Source of the DNA: Fidelibacterota bacterium
GTDB taxonomy: Bacteria > Fidelibacterota > Marinisomatia > SCGC-AAA003-L08 > TS1B11
DNA: 17,195 nt
Direction of reading: 5' to 3'
Assembly (NCBI GenBank): GCA_022564085.1
Contig: JADFMC010000006.1
Coordinates: forward strand, 1-17,195
Position 1 is the stretch's first letter; the number at the start of each line of letters is the position of its first letter. This document shows, piece after piece, positions 1 through 7,031 of this stretch. A program made the position numbers and the translations under genes. The notes under the pieces are model-generated. The model did not search any database. It saw only the letters and a list, made by a program, of their open reading frames with translations, and was not told the origin of the DNA.

Positions 1-350
1 TGCATCGCTTCTTTGAGGAGCGGCTGGTGGTGGCGGTTAAGGCCGGGATCGATGAGCGCCGGCTGATCCTGGACCCGGGCATAGGATTCGGTAAGCGGCG
101 TTCCGATAATTACGAAATTCTGCGGCGGCTACGGGAATTTAAGATATTCGGCCGCCCGGTGATGGTGGGAGTATCGCGCAAATCCTTTTTGCAGAATCCG
201 CTAGGTGAAACCCCCCAGGATCGGTTGGAGGAAAGTATTGCCGCCGGGACCATCGCCATGGCCAACGGGGCCGATATTCTGCGGGTCCACGATGTTCTGC
301 CGGCGCTGAAGTCACGGGCCGTATTCCAGGAGCTGGACGCCAGTGCATGA
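1..350 (+). CDS. folP: Dihydropteroate synthase, C-terminal part (5' end outside window)
   Basis: Dihydropteroate synthase joins p-aminobenzoate to a pterin pyrophosphate in cytosolic folate synthesis. The reading frame is open from base 3 at the left edge, so the start lies outside the window; the GTG at base 27 that could be read as a start is internal. About 116 C-terminal residues are visible. They carry the family motifs in order: LDPGIGFGK (pterin pocket and its lysine), GVSRKSFL (the SRKS loop), a R-x-E-x-S-x-AA helix, and GADILRVHD near the end (the conserved RVHD of the barrel's last strand). The stop codon overlaps the start of cdaA in ATGA, which suggests translational coupling. 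Family assignment is firm; nothing can be said about the N-terminal half. Confidence 0.96.
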   Translation, partial: HRFFEERLVVAVKAGIDERRLILDPGIGFGKRRSDNYEILRRLREFKIFGRPVMVGVSRKSFLQNPLGETPQDRLEESIAAGTIAMANGADILRVHDVLPALKSRAVFQELDASA

Positions 351-1123
351 ACCCCCTGTTCCACATCGGCTTTCTGCCCATTTCAATTTTCGACCTGCTG
401 GACATCATGATCGTGTCGTGGATTTTCTACACCCTCTACCGCTATTTCCAGGGCACCCGGGCGGGGCAGATGCTGGTGGGGCTGGTGCTGCTGGTGATCA
501 TCACCCTGGTGGCCCGCTTGCTCAACATGAACGCCCTGTCCTGGTTGATGCGCACCGTGCAGACCGTGTGGGTGGTGGCTTTCGTGATCCTGTTCCAGCC
601 GGAGCTGCGGCGGTTGCTGGTGTACGTGGGTCAGATACCGGTGGTGCGAGGCTTTTTCAAAGTCTCCGGTACCCGCAGCATCGACGCCGTGATAGACGCC
701 GGCCTGGAGCTGGCCCGCAGGGGATGGGGGGCACTGCTGGTATTGCAGCGCGATTCCAGTCTGCGGGCCTACAAGGAGCAGGGCACTATCCTGCGCGCCG
801 AAGTATCCCGGGAGCTGCTGATCTCCATATTCAACCCTACCTCCCCGCTCCATGATGGCGCCGTCATAATCCAAAACGAGGTGCTGGAGGCTGCCCAATG
901 CATCCTGCCCCTGAGCGAGAGCGGCACCCTGGACCCGGATATGGGCACCCGCCACCGGGCGGCGCTGGGTCTGACGGAGGAATCGGACGCCTTGGTGGTA
1001 GTGGTATCCGAGGAGACAGGGCAGATTTCCGTGGCCATAGAGGGGCATTTTCACCGCCGCCTGGACGAAGCCGATCTGCGGGGACACCTGAACCGCTATA
1101 TACTGGTGAGCAGCGGGGAATAG
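347..1123 (+). CDS. cdaA: Diadenylate cyclase CdaA (membrane-bound c-di-AMP synthase)
   Basis: This 258-residue protein makes cyclic di-AMP from two ATP at the inner membrane. Three hydrophobic segments are visible at about residues 14-34, 39-59 and 67-85, followed by the FQPELRR junction typical of CdaA. The DAC (DisA_N) catalytic domain fills about residues 105-250. It has the LHDGAVII motif (DGA at 170-172), the TRHRAALG motif (RHR at 202-204) and the SEETGQISVA strand, so the residues needed for catalysis are present. Length is close to the usual ~270. The ATG sits in an ATGA overlap with the folP stop; an AGGAG at 328-332 is too far away to be an obvious Shine-Dalgarno. The folP-cdaA pairing differs from the cdaA-cdaR-glmM cluster of Firmicutes, and no cdaR follows here. 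The family call is firm; the physiological role in this organism is unknown. Confidence 0.95.
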   Translation: MNPLFHIGFLPISIFDLLDIMIVSWIFYTLYRYFQGTRAGQMLVGLVLLVIITLVARLLNMNALSWLMRTVQTVWVVAFVILFQPELRRLLVYVGQIPVVRGFFKVSGTRSIDAVIDAGLELARRGWGALLVLQRDSSLRAYKEQGTILRAEVSRELLISIFNPTSPLHDGAVIIQNEVLEAAQCILPLSESGTLDPDMGTRHRAALGLTEESDALVVVVSEETGQISVAIEGHFHRRLDEADLRGHLNRYILVSSGE

Positions 1124-1244
1124 AGCGGCGCCGGCGGAACGAAAGTTCCACCCTCAATTGCAGCTTCCATTTCATCCCGGAAGCGTCGAAATTCAAACCA
1201 ACGTCAGCAGCAGGCAGCTGCGCGATACAGCCTTAGAAAGTACC

Positions 1245-2397
1245 ATGAGTCAGAGCCAAGCAGGGTCCAGACAGAGTTTTGAAGCTTACCGCGATGATTT
1301 CCAGTCCCTGGAGGAACGTTTTCAGGAACTCTGGAGGTATCTTTGACCTTGAGGAGCCTAAAAAAGAGATAGAGCGGCTTCAGCGAGAAACAAACCGGCC
1401 CGATTTCTGGGACGATCCCCAGCAGGCTCAGGTGACGTTGAAAAAGGTCAGCGCCCTGGAGAAGGAGCTGCGGATGTGGGAGGAGCTGCGCACCAGCCAC
1501 GAGGAGGTTGAGGTTCACCTGGAGCTGATCAATGAAGCCGGCCGGGACAACGCGCCCGATGAGGCGATGGAAGCGCTGTCGATCTATTCCTCGGCCCTTG
1601 ATTTTGCGGAGTCGCACCACCTGCTCAACGGCCCCGATGATCACAAGGACGCCATACTTACCATCCACCCGGGCGCCGGCGGCACCGAATCGCAGGACTG
1701 GGCCGCCATGTTGCAACGGCTCTATCTGCGTTGGGTGGAGCGCCACGGTTACCAGGTCCAGATTCTGGACCTGCAGCCGGGGGAGGAGGCCGGCATCAAG
1801 GATGTGACCATCGAGGTTAAAGGCGACATGGCCTATGGCTACCTGAAGGCTGAGGCCGGAGTGCACCGCCTGGTGCGCATCTCTCCCTTCGATTCCCAAT
1901 CCCGGCGGCACACCTCCTTCGCCTCGGTTTTCGTCTACCCGGCCGTCGAAGACAACCTGGAGATCGAGATTAACGATAAGGACCTGCGCATCGATACCTA
2001 CCGGGCCAGTGGCGCCGGGGGGCAGCACGTCAATAAGACCGATTCGGCGGTGCGGCTGACCCATCTGCCCAGCGGCATTGTGGTCCAATGCCAGAACGAA
2101 CGCAGCCAGATGAAAAATAAGGCCACCGCCATGAAGATCCTCAAGGCCCGGTTGTACGACCGGGCCCGGGACGAGCAGAAAGCGGAAAAGCAGAAACTGG
2201 AGGATACGAAACTGGACGTGGCCTTCGGCAGCCAGATCCGCTCATACGTATTCCAGCCCTACACCATGGTCAAGGATCATCGCACCAAGGAAGAAACCGG
2301 TAACATCCAGGCGGTCATGGATGGGGAGATCGACAATTTCCTGCGGGCCTGGTTGTTGCAGAACGCCGGGAAAGACACCACGGCCAGTCTGAAATAG
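1245..2397 (+). CDS. prfB: Peptide chain release factor 2, made by programmed +1 frameshift
   Basis: RF2 reads UAA and UGA stop codons and triggers peptide release. The gene is split into two frames. A zero-frame segment starts at ATG 1245 and runs 33 codons to an in-frame TGA at 1344-1346. The +1 frame continues from GAC at 1345 to TAG at 2397, giving about 383 residues (E. coli RF2 has 365). Around the junction the protein reads LWRYL-DLEEPKKE, like LRGYL-DYDAKKE of E. coli. Downstream are the SPF anticodon-like tripeptide (about residues 213-215, full-length numbering) and the GGQ catalytic loop in SGAGGQHVNKTDSAVR (about 258-260). A +1-frame start at TTG 1279 or ATG 1294 would give a protein lacking the true N-terminus and should not be used. 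The zero frame also opens upstream at ATG 1158, but that extension (residues MQLPFHPG...) does not look like RF2. No clear Shine-Dalgarno precedes 1245. lysS follows after 10 bases. Confidence 0.94.
1333..1347 (+). promoter_or_regulatory. RF2 programmed +1 frameshift site
   Basis: The bases GGAGGTATCTTTGAC hold the three parts of the classic RF2 recoding signal. An internal Shine-Dalgarno-like GGAGG (1333-1337) lies three bases before the slippery CTT (1341-1343). The CTT abuts an in-frame TGA (1344-1346), which is followed by C, the weak-termination context. The spacing is identical to E. coli AGGGGG-TAT-CTT-TGA-C. Known mechanism: low RF2 slows termination at the UGA, the leucyl-tRNA slips from CUU to UUU, and the ribosome continues in the +1 frame, so RF2 controls its own synthesis. 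Its operation in this organism is inferred from conservation. Confidence 0.95.
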
Positions 2398-2407
2398 TCC
2401 TAAACGC

Positions 2408-3907
2408 ATGACGCAGGAACAAAAAACGTTGCAGGAGTTGCGACGGGTCCGACGGCAAAAGCTGGCCGAGCTGCGTGAGCTGGGGTACGATCCCTTCCCC
2501 TACAGTTATCCGGTTACCCACCATAGCAGTGCACTCCAGGGATTGGAGGATGACCAGTTTCCCGCTGAGGTGCACATTGCCGGCCGGGTGGTTTCGCTGC
2601 GCCGCATGGGCAAAGCTAGCTTCGCCCACCTCCAGGATCACCAGGGGCGACAGCAGATTTATGTCAAACGGGATATTTTAGGGGACGACATATACCGGGA
2701 CCTGTTCGGCCGGGTGGACCTGGGGGACTTCCTGGGCGTACAAGGGCGCGTATTCCGCACCCGCACTGGCGAGATCACGGTGGAGGTGGCCCGGATGGAG
2801 CTGCTGGCCAAAAGCCTCCGGCCGTTGCCGGGAGTCAAGGAGAAGGACGGCACAGCCTTCGATCCCTTCGAGGACAAGGAACAGCGCTACCGGCGGCGCT
2901 ACTTAGACCTGATCGCCAACCCGGATGTGAAGCAGGTATTTGTCAGGCGGGCCCAGGTGATCCGCCACCTGCGGGAGCTGCTGGACAGTGAGGGGTTTAT
3001 CGAAGTGGAGACGCCGGTCCTGCAACCGGTGTACGGCGGCGCCTCGGCCCGGCCTTTCAAAACCTACCATAATACCCTGGACCAGACCCTCTACCTGCGC
3101 ATAGCCGACGAACTCTACCTGAAACGCTTGATTATCGGGGGATTCGACAAGGTTTACGAGATCGCCAAGAATTTTCGGAACGAAGGTATGGACAAGAGCC
3201 ATAATCCCGAGTTCACGGCCCTGGAGTTTTACTGGGCCTATGCGGATTATAACCAGGCCATGGATTTCACCGAGTCACTGCTGCGGTCGGTGGCCGAAAG
3301 TTCGGGCGGGACCCGGCTCAAATTCCAGGGGCAGGAGCTGGATCTGGCGGTGCCCTTTGCCCGCCATTCGTATTTTGAGATACTGAACAAATACGCAGAT
3401 AAGGACCTCAGCCGGCTGGACAGCGCCGGACAACTAAATAGCTTTGCCGCCGGGCGGGGAATCAGCCTGGAAAAGGATCTCAATTACGGGCAAGCCTTGA
3501 ACAAGCTGTTCGACCTGCTGGTGGAACCTCACCTGGTGCAACCTACATTTATAGTGGATTACCCCAAGGCGCTCTCGCCCTTGGCCAAAACCCATCGCTC
3601 GGGGAATGCGGACTTAGTCGAGCGCTTTGAGCTGTTCATGGCCGGTATGGAATTCGCCAACGCCTTCAGCGAGCTGAACGACCCGCTGGACCAACGGGAA
3701 CGGCTGGAGGCCCAGGCCCAGCTGCGGGCGGCGGGTGATGAGGAAGCCCAGCCGGTGGATGAGGATTTCCTCGAAGCCCAGGAATACGGTATGCCCCCCA
3801 TGGCTGGTGTGGGGATTGGCGTTGACCGGCTGGTGATGCTGCTCACCGGGCAGGACTCCATCAAGGATGTGATTCTTTTCCCGGCCATGCGCCCGCAGCA
3901 ACCGTGA
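2408..3907 (+). CDS. lysS: Lysyl-tRNA synthetase, class II
   Basis: Charges tRNA-Lys with lysine in the cytosol. The 499 residues show the class IIb layout. An N-terminal OB-fold anticodon-binding domain covers about residues 54-150. The catalytic domain then starts at the RYRRRYLDLI linker (160-169). Motif 1 is FIEVETPVLQP (197-207), the substrate loop is GGASARPFKTYHN (210-222), motif 2 is FRNEG followed by HNPEFT (256-270), and motif 3 is GVGIGVDRLVML (467-478). Length matches the ~500 of bacterial LysRS. The loop has KTYHN where E. coli has ITHHN, and MAGVG where E. coli has TAGLG; both are mild changes. The ATG follows prfB by 10 bases with no obvious Shine-Dalgarno, suggesting co-transcription. 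The 3' end overlaps the next gene by four bases (GTGA), so the gene sits in a run of coupled genes. Identification is firm. Confidence 0.97.
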   Translation: MTQEQKTLQELRRVRRQKLAELRELGYDPFPYSYPVTHHSSALQGLEDDQFPAEVHIAGRVVSLRRMGKASFAHLQDHQGRQQIYVKRDILGDDIYRDLFGRVDLGDFLGVQGRVFRTRTGEITVEVARMELLAKSLRPLPGVKEKDGTAFDPFEDKEQRYRRRYLDLIANPDVKQVFVRRAQVIRHLRELLDSEGFIEVETPVLQPVYGGASARPFKTYHNTLDQTLYLRIADELYLKRLIIGGFDKVYEIAKNFRNEGMDKSHNPEFTALEFYWAYADYNQAMDFTESLLRSVAESSGGTRLKFQGQELDLAVPFARHSYFEILNKYADKDLSRLDSAGQLNSFAAGRGISLEKDLNYGQALNKLFDLLVEPHLVQPTFIVDYPKALSPLAKTHRSGNADLVERFELFMAGMEFANAFSELNDPLDQRERLEAQAQLRAAGDEEAQPVDEDFLEAQEYGMPPMAGVGIGVDRLVMLLTGQDSIKDVILFPAMRPQQP

Positions 3908-5115
3908 CCCCCGAGCGCTTAATAGCCTGGCGCTACCTGCGCGCCCGGCATGCTTACGGCTTCATCTCCCTGATCGGCTATCTGGGGATCGTCGGGCTGG
4001 CTATCGGCGTGGCCGCCCTGGTTTTGACCCTGAGCGTAATGAGCGGGTTCCAGGAAGCGGTGGAAGACAAGGTGGCCGCCATGGACGGCCATCTGCGGCT
4101 GGCCAGCGCCTACGGCCAGGGGTCAGCCCTGCCCGACAGTGTGCTGGAATGGCTGCGGCGGGACCCGGCAGTGGCCGCTGTGACCCCTTTCATCGCCCAA
4201 CACGCGTTGGTGCGGCGGGGCCGGAAATCCGATGGTGTTCTGCTGCTGGGCGCCGATTGGGCGCAGCTGCGGGAAGTATTGGAAATCGAGACTTACATCA
4301 CCGCCGGCAGTCTCCCCTCGGGCGGAGAGGCCCCGCTGATCGTCATAGGGGCCAAGCTGGCCGCCACCCTGAGCGCGGCCCCCGGTGACCAGCTATACCT
4401 TTTCGACATCGATTACCTGCTGGGCCAACAGGGCCTGCGGGGCCAGGCTTTCACCGTGGCGGCCACCTATCGCTCCGGCATGGCCGAATACGACCGGTTG
4501 TTGGCCTTCACAGCCCTGCCACCGGCCCAGGCATTGTTCGGTACCGACGGCGCCCCAATCCAAGCTATGGTGAATCTACGCCAGCGGGACCGGGCGGAAG
4601 AACTGGCTGCCACCTGGGAAGCGGAGCTGGGCTTTCCTTACTACTTTATCACTTGGCGCCAGAGACACGCCGCCCTGTTCGATTGGCTCACCGGACAGCA
4701 GGTGCCCATTCTGGTGATCTTCGGGTTCATCGCCCTGGTGGCGGTGGTCAACATTTTCTCGACCCTTATGCTGATCGTGGTGGAGAAGCAGCGCGATATC
4801 GGCATACTGCGCAGTATGGGCTTCAGCCGCCGGCGAATTCAGCGCATTTTCCTGAGCCAGGGAGGTGTGGTGGGTCTGGTGGGGACCGGGGCCGGGATGG
4901 CTCTGGCACTAATCCTGGGTTATATCCAGGTCAAATATCAGATCCTGGCCCTGGATCCCGATATCTATTTCATGGATGCCCTGCCGGTGAAATGGACCTG
5001 GCAGGCCCTGGCGGCCATCCCGGCCTTGGCGATCGCACTTTCCCTGGCAGCGGCGCTGTGGCCGGCCCGGCGAGCGGCCCGGGTGCAGCCGGCGGAGGCG
5101 TTGCGTTATGAGTAG
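3904..5115 (+). CDS. lolC/E: Lipoprotein-releasing ABC transporter permease, LolC/LolE family (first copy)
   Basis: A 403-residue inner-membrane permease of the LolC/LolE (MacB/FtsX-like) family, which with LolD extracts mature lipoproteins and passes them to LolA. The topology is typical. One helix lies near the N-terminus (about 21-46, ending LTLSVMSGF). A large periplasmic domain follows (about 50-260). Three more helices lie at about 263-292, 320-345 and 368-392. After helix 2 comes the cytoplasmic coupling helix EKQRDIGILRSMGFSRRRIQRIFLSQG, which docks on the ATPase. The C-terminus PAEALRYE is characteristic. The GTG start is chosen because it overlaps the lysS stop as GTGA and the N-terminus aligns with the family. 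The protein resembles the next gene product, and the two probably form a heterodimer. I cannot decide which one is LolC and which LolE. Confidence 0.88.
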   Translation: MTPERLIAWRYLRARHAYGFISLIGYLGIVGLAIGVAALVLTLSVMSGFQEAVEDKVAAMDGHLRLASAYGQGSALPDSVLEWLRRDPAVAAVTPFIAQHALVRRGRKSDGVLLLGADWAQLREVLEIETYITAGSLPSGGEAPLIVIGAKLAATLSAAPGDQLYLFDIDYLLGQQGLRGQAFTVAATYRSGMAEYDRLLAFTALPPAQALFGTDGAPIQAMVNLRQRDRAEELAATWEAELGFPYYFITWRQRHAALFDWLTGQQVPILVIFGFIALVAVVNIFSTLMLIVVEKQRDIGILRSMGFSRRRIQRIFLSQGGVVGLVGTGAGMALALILGYIQVKYQILALDPDIYFMDALPVKWTWQALAAIPALAIALSLAAALWPARRAARVQPAEALRYE

Positions 5116-6298
5116 TTCCTGGTTCCTGGCCCGGCGCTTGCTGCTGTGGCGGCCGGAGCAGAGGAAAATCAACCGGAGCGTTTTGCTGTCCGTGGCCGGC
5201 GTGGCGGTGGGGTCCGGAGTACTGGTACTATCGCTGTCTATCCTGAACGGCTTCGAGGCGTTGGTCCACGGCAGTCTGCGGCGTTTCGAGCAGGAACTGG
5301 TGGCCCGGCCCACCAGGGAGGGGATCGATCTGGCGGCTACCATCACCCGTCTGGCGGAGGCCGGTTGGCAAGCACAGCGCTATGCCGAGCGCAAGCTGGT
5401 CCTGCAGGCCGATGATGGCTACCGGCTGGTGACGGCCCGCATCGTGCCGGACCTGGCGGTGGAGATGGAACGCTTCGGGGAGGCCATCATCCACGAGTTC
5501 ACTTATACTTCCCAGGTACCTGGCATATTGGTGGGGTCTTTGCTAGCCGATAAGCTGAACCTGCTGCCCGGAGATCAGGTCAACCTGCTGTCACCCCTGG
5601 ATATATCCCTATCCAATCCCCGGCCGCCCCGCTTAGCGGCCCGGGTGCAGGCGCTCTTCGAATTCGGCCTGCTTGATTTTGATGACAGTTATTTGTTGAT
5701 GGATTTTAGCACGGCCGAACGGCTGATTCCCCAGTTGGCGGCTTACAGCTCCCTGATGATTGTCGATCCCCCTGAGGCCGGCCCGGAGCGGTTGGCGGAA
5801 TTGCTGCCTGCGGAGGATTGGGACATCAGCACCTGGGAAAGCGAGCATCTGGATCTGATCACTGCCATGCGACTGGAGAAATTAGGCAGCGCCTTTGTGC
5901 TCTTCCTGATCATCCTGGTAGCGGCCTTCAATGCCACCAGCACCATGGTTATGACCGTCATGGAGAAATATCGCGAAATAGGAATCCTGCGCTCCCTGGG
6001 CGCCAGCCGCCGGTATGTACGGGGCCTGTTTCTGAGGCAGGGGCTGCTTATGGGCCTGGTGGGAGTGGCGTCCGGCCTGGGGATCGGGGGCGCTATTGCC
6101 CTGAGCCAGGCTCGGTGGGGATTTATTCCCAGCCCCGGGGGGCTGTACGCTGAGGGCGGACTGCCTCTGGAAGTGCGCTGGCTGGACTTTATTTTAGTAG
6201 GTCTGGGAGCACTGCTGCTGAGCCTGGCGGCGGCCTGGTATCCCGCCGGCCGGGCGGCCGGCATAGAGCCGGGGCAGGCGGTAAATTATCTGAAATGA
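5108..6298 (+). CDS. lolC/E: Lipoprotein-releasing ABC transporter permease, LolC/LolE family (second copy)
   Basis: The second tandem permease, 396 residues, with the same architecture as its upstream neighbour. An N-terminal helix (about 25-48, ending LSLSILNGF) is followed by a large periplasmic domain. Three further helices lie at about 256-282, 312-337 and 360-384. The coupling helix reads MEKYREIGILRSLGASRRYVRGLFLRQG, and the tail ends PGQAVNYLK. Its ATG lies inside the end of the upstream gene (ATGAGTAG, 8-base overlap), and a GGAGG at 5094-5098 nine bases upstream gives a good ribosome binding site and supports this start. The two copies are diverged outside the helices and coupling helix, consistent with an old duplication giving a LolC-LolE pair rather than a recent repeat. 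The ATPase gene follows after 4 bases. Confidence 0.88.
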   Translation: MSSSWFLARRLLLWRPEQRKINRSVLLSVAGVAVGSGVLVLSLSILNGFEALVHGSLRRFEQELVARPTREGIDLAATITRLAEAGWQAQRYAERKLVLQADDGYRLVTARIVPDLAVEMERFGEAIIHEFTYTSQVPGILVGSLLADKLNLLPGDQVNLLSPLDISLSNPRPPRLAARVQALFEFGLLDFDDSYLLMDFSTAERLIPQLAAYSSLMIVDPPEAGPERLAELLPAEDWDISTWESEHLDLITAMRLEKLGSAFVLFLIILVAAFNATSTMVMTVMEKYREIGILRSLGASRRYVRGLFLRQGLLMGLVGVASGLGIGGAIALSQARWGFIPSPGGLYAEGGLPLEVRWLDFILVGLGALLLSLAAAWYPAGRAAGIEPGQAVNYLK

Positions 6299-6302
6299 TA
6301 TA

Positions 6303-6992
6303 ATGTTGCTGCAAGCCATCGATATCCACAAGAGCTACCGTCTCGATAGCACCACCTTACAGATACTCAAGGGGGTCAGCCTGGAGGTTGAGCAGGGCAC
6401 AATCGTGGCCCTGCGAGGGCGTTCGGGCAGCGGTAAGTCTACCCTGCTCAATATTCTGGGGACGCTCGATCGTCCGGACCGGGGCCAACTGCTGCTGCAG
6501 GACCGGGATGTGACCGATCTCACAGATGAGGAGCTCTCCCGGTACCGTAACCGGAACATTGGCTTTATTTTTCAGTTTCACCATTTGCTGCCGGAGCTCA
6601 CTTTGTGGGAAAACCTTGAGTTGCCCCTACGGTTGGATGATCGGCGGCCGCCCGATCTGGCATTCCTGGAACACCTGTTGGAACTTACCGGGCTGGTAGA
6701 CCGCCGGCGGCACTTTCCCAGCCAGCTCTCTGGTGGTGAACGACAGAGGGTAGCGGTAATCCGAGCCTTGGCCAACCGACCTGGCATCGTATTTGCAGAT
6801 GAACCGACTGGAAATTTGGATGCGGAAAACGGGGAGATAGTAATGGAACTGATCAGAGGGCTAAAAACGAATCATGGGCAGGCCTTCCTGCTCGTCACCC
6901 ATAGTGCTGCTCTGGCCGCTACGGCGGACCGCACACTGTACTTGAATGAGGGTGTCGTAATTCCTGAGGCCCCGGTTGATGCAACCTCCTGA
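6303..6992 (+). CDS. lolD: Lipoprotein-releasing system ATP-binding protein LolD
   Basis: A 229-residue cytoplasmic ABC ATPase that powers lipoprotein release by the two upstream permeases. All ABC motifs are visible: Walker A GRSGSGKST (39-47), the Q-loop at Q91, signature LSGGERQRV (142-150), Walker B IVFADEPTGNLD (162-173) and the H-loop at H200. The segment FIFQFHHLLPELTLWENLELPL (about 89-110) around the Q-loop closely resembles the LolD-specific stretch and separates it from the related MacB and FtsE ATPases. Length matches E. coli LolD (233). The order permease-permease-ATPase differs from lolC-lolD-lolE of E. coli. No strong Shine-Dalgarno precedes the ATG, four bases after the previous stop, so translation probably depends on coupling. 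lolA and lolB are not in the window. Confidence 0.94.
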   Translation: MLLQAIDIHKSYRLDSTTLQILKGVSLEVEQGTIVALRGRSGSGKSTLLNILGTLDRPDRGQLLLQDRDVTDLTDEELSRYRNRNIGFIFQFHHLLPELTLWENLELPLRLDDRRPPDLAFLEHLLELTGLVDRRRHFPSQLSGGERQRVAVIRALANRPGIVFADEPTGNLDAENGEIVMELIRGLKTNHGQAFLLVTHSAALAATADRTLYLNEGVVIPEAPVDATS

Positions 6993-7031
6993 TGCCATTA
7001 AATTGAGTTCGCCGCGAGGGGCAGAATTACC

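Noticed and set aside
383..1087. 234-codon minus-strand open frame opposite cdaA, and a 170-codon plus-strand frame at 343-855
   Set aside because: Both are low-complexity shadows (rich in H, Q, G, P, R) of the clearly coding cdaA frame.
1158..1244. Upstream extension of the RF2 zero frame from ATG 1158
   Set aside because: The 29 extra residues do not resemble an RF2 N-terminus, and the protein from 1245 is already slightly longer than usual.
5743..6264. 173-codon minus-strand open frame opposite the second permease
   Set aside because: Proline-, arginine- and serine-rich composition is typical of an antisense shadow in GC-rich DNA. No start signal or family resemblance is seen.
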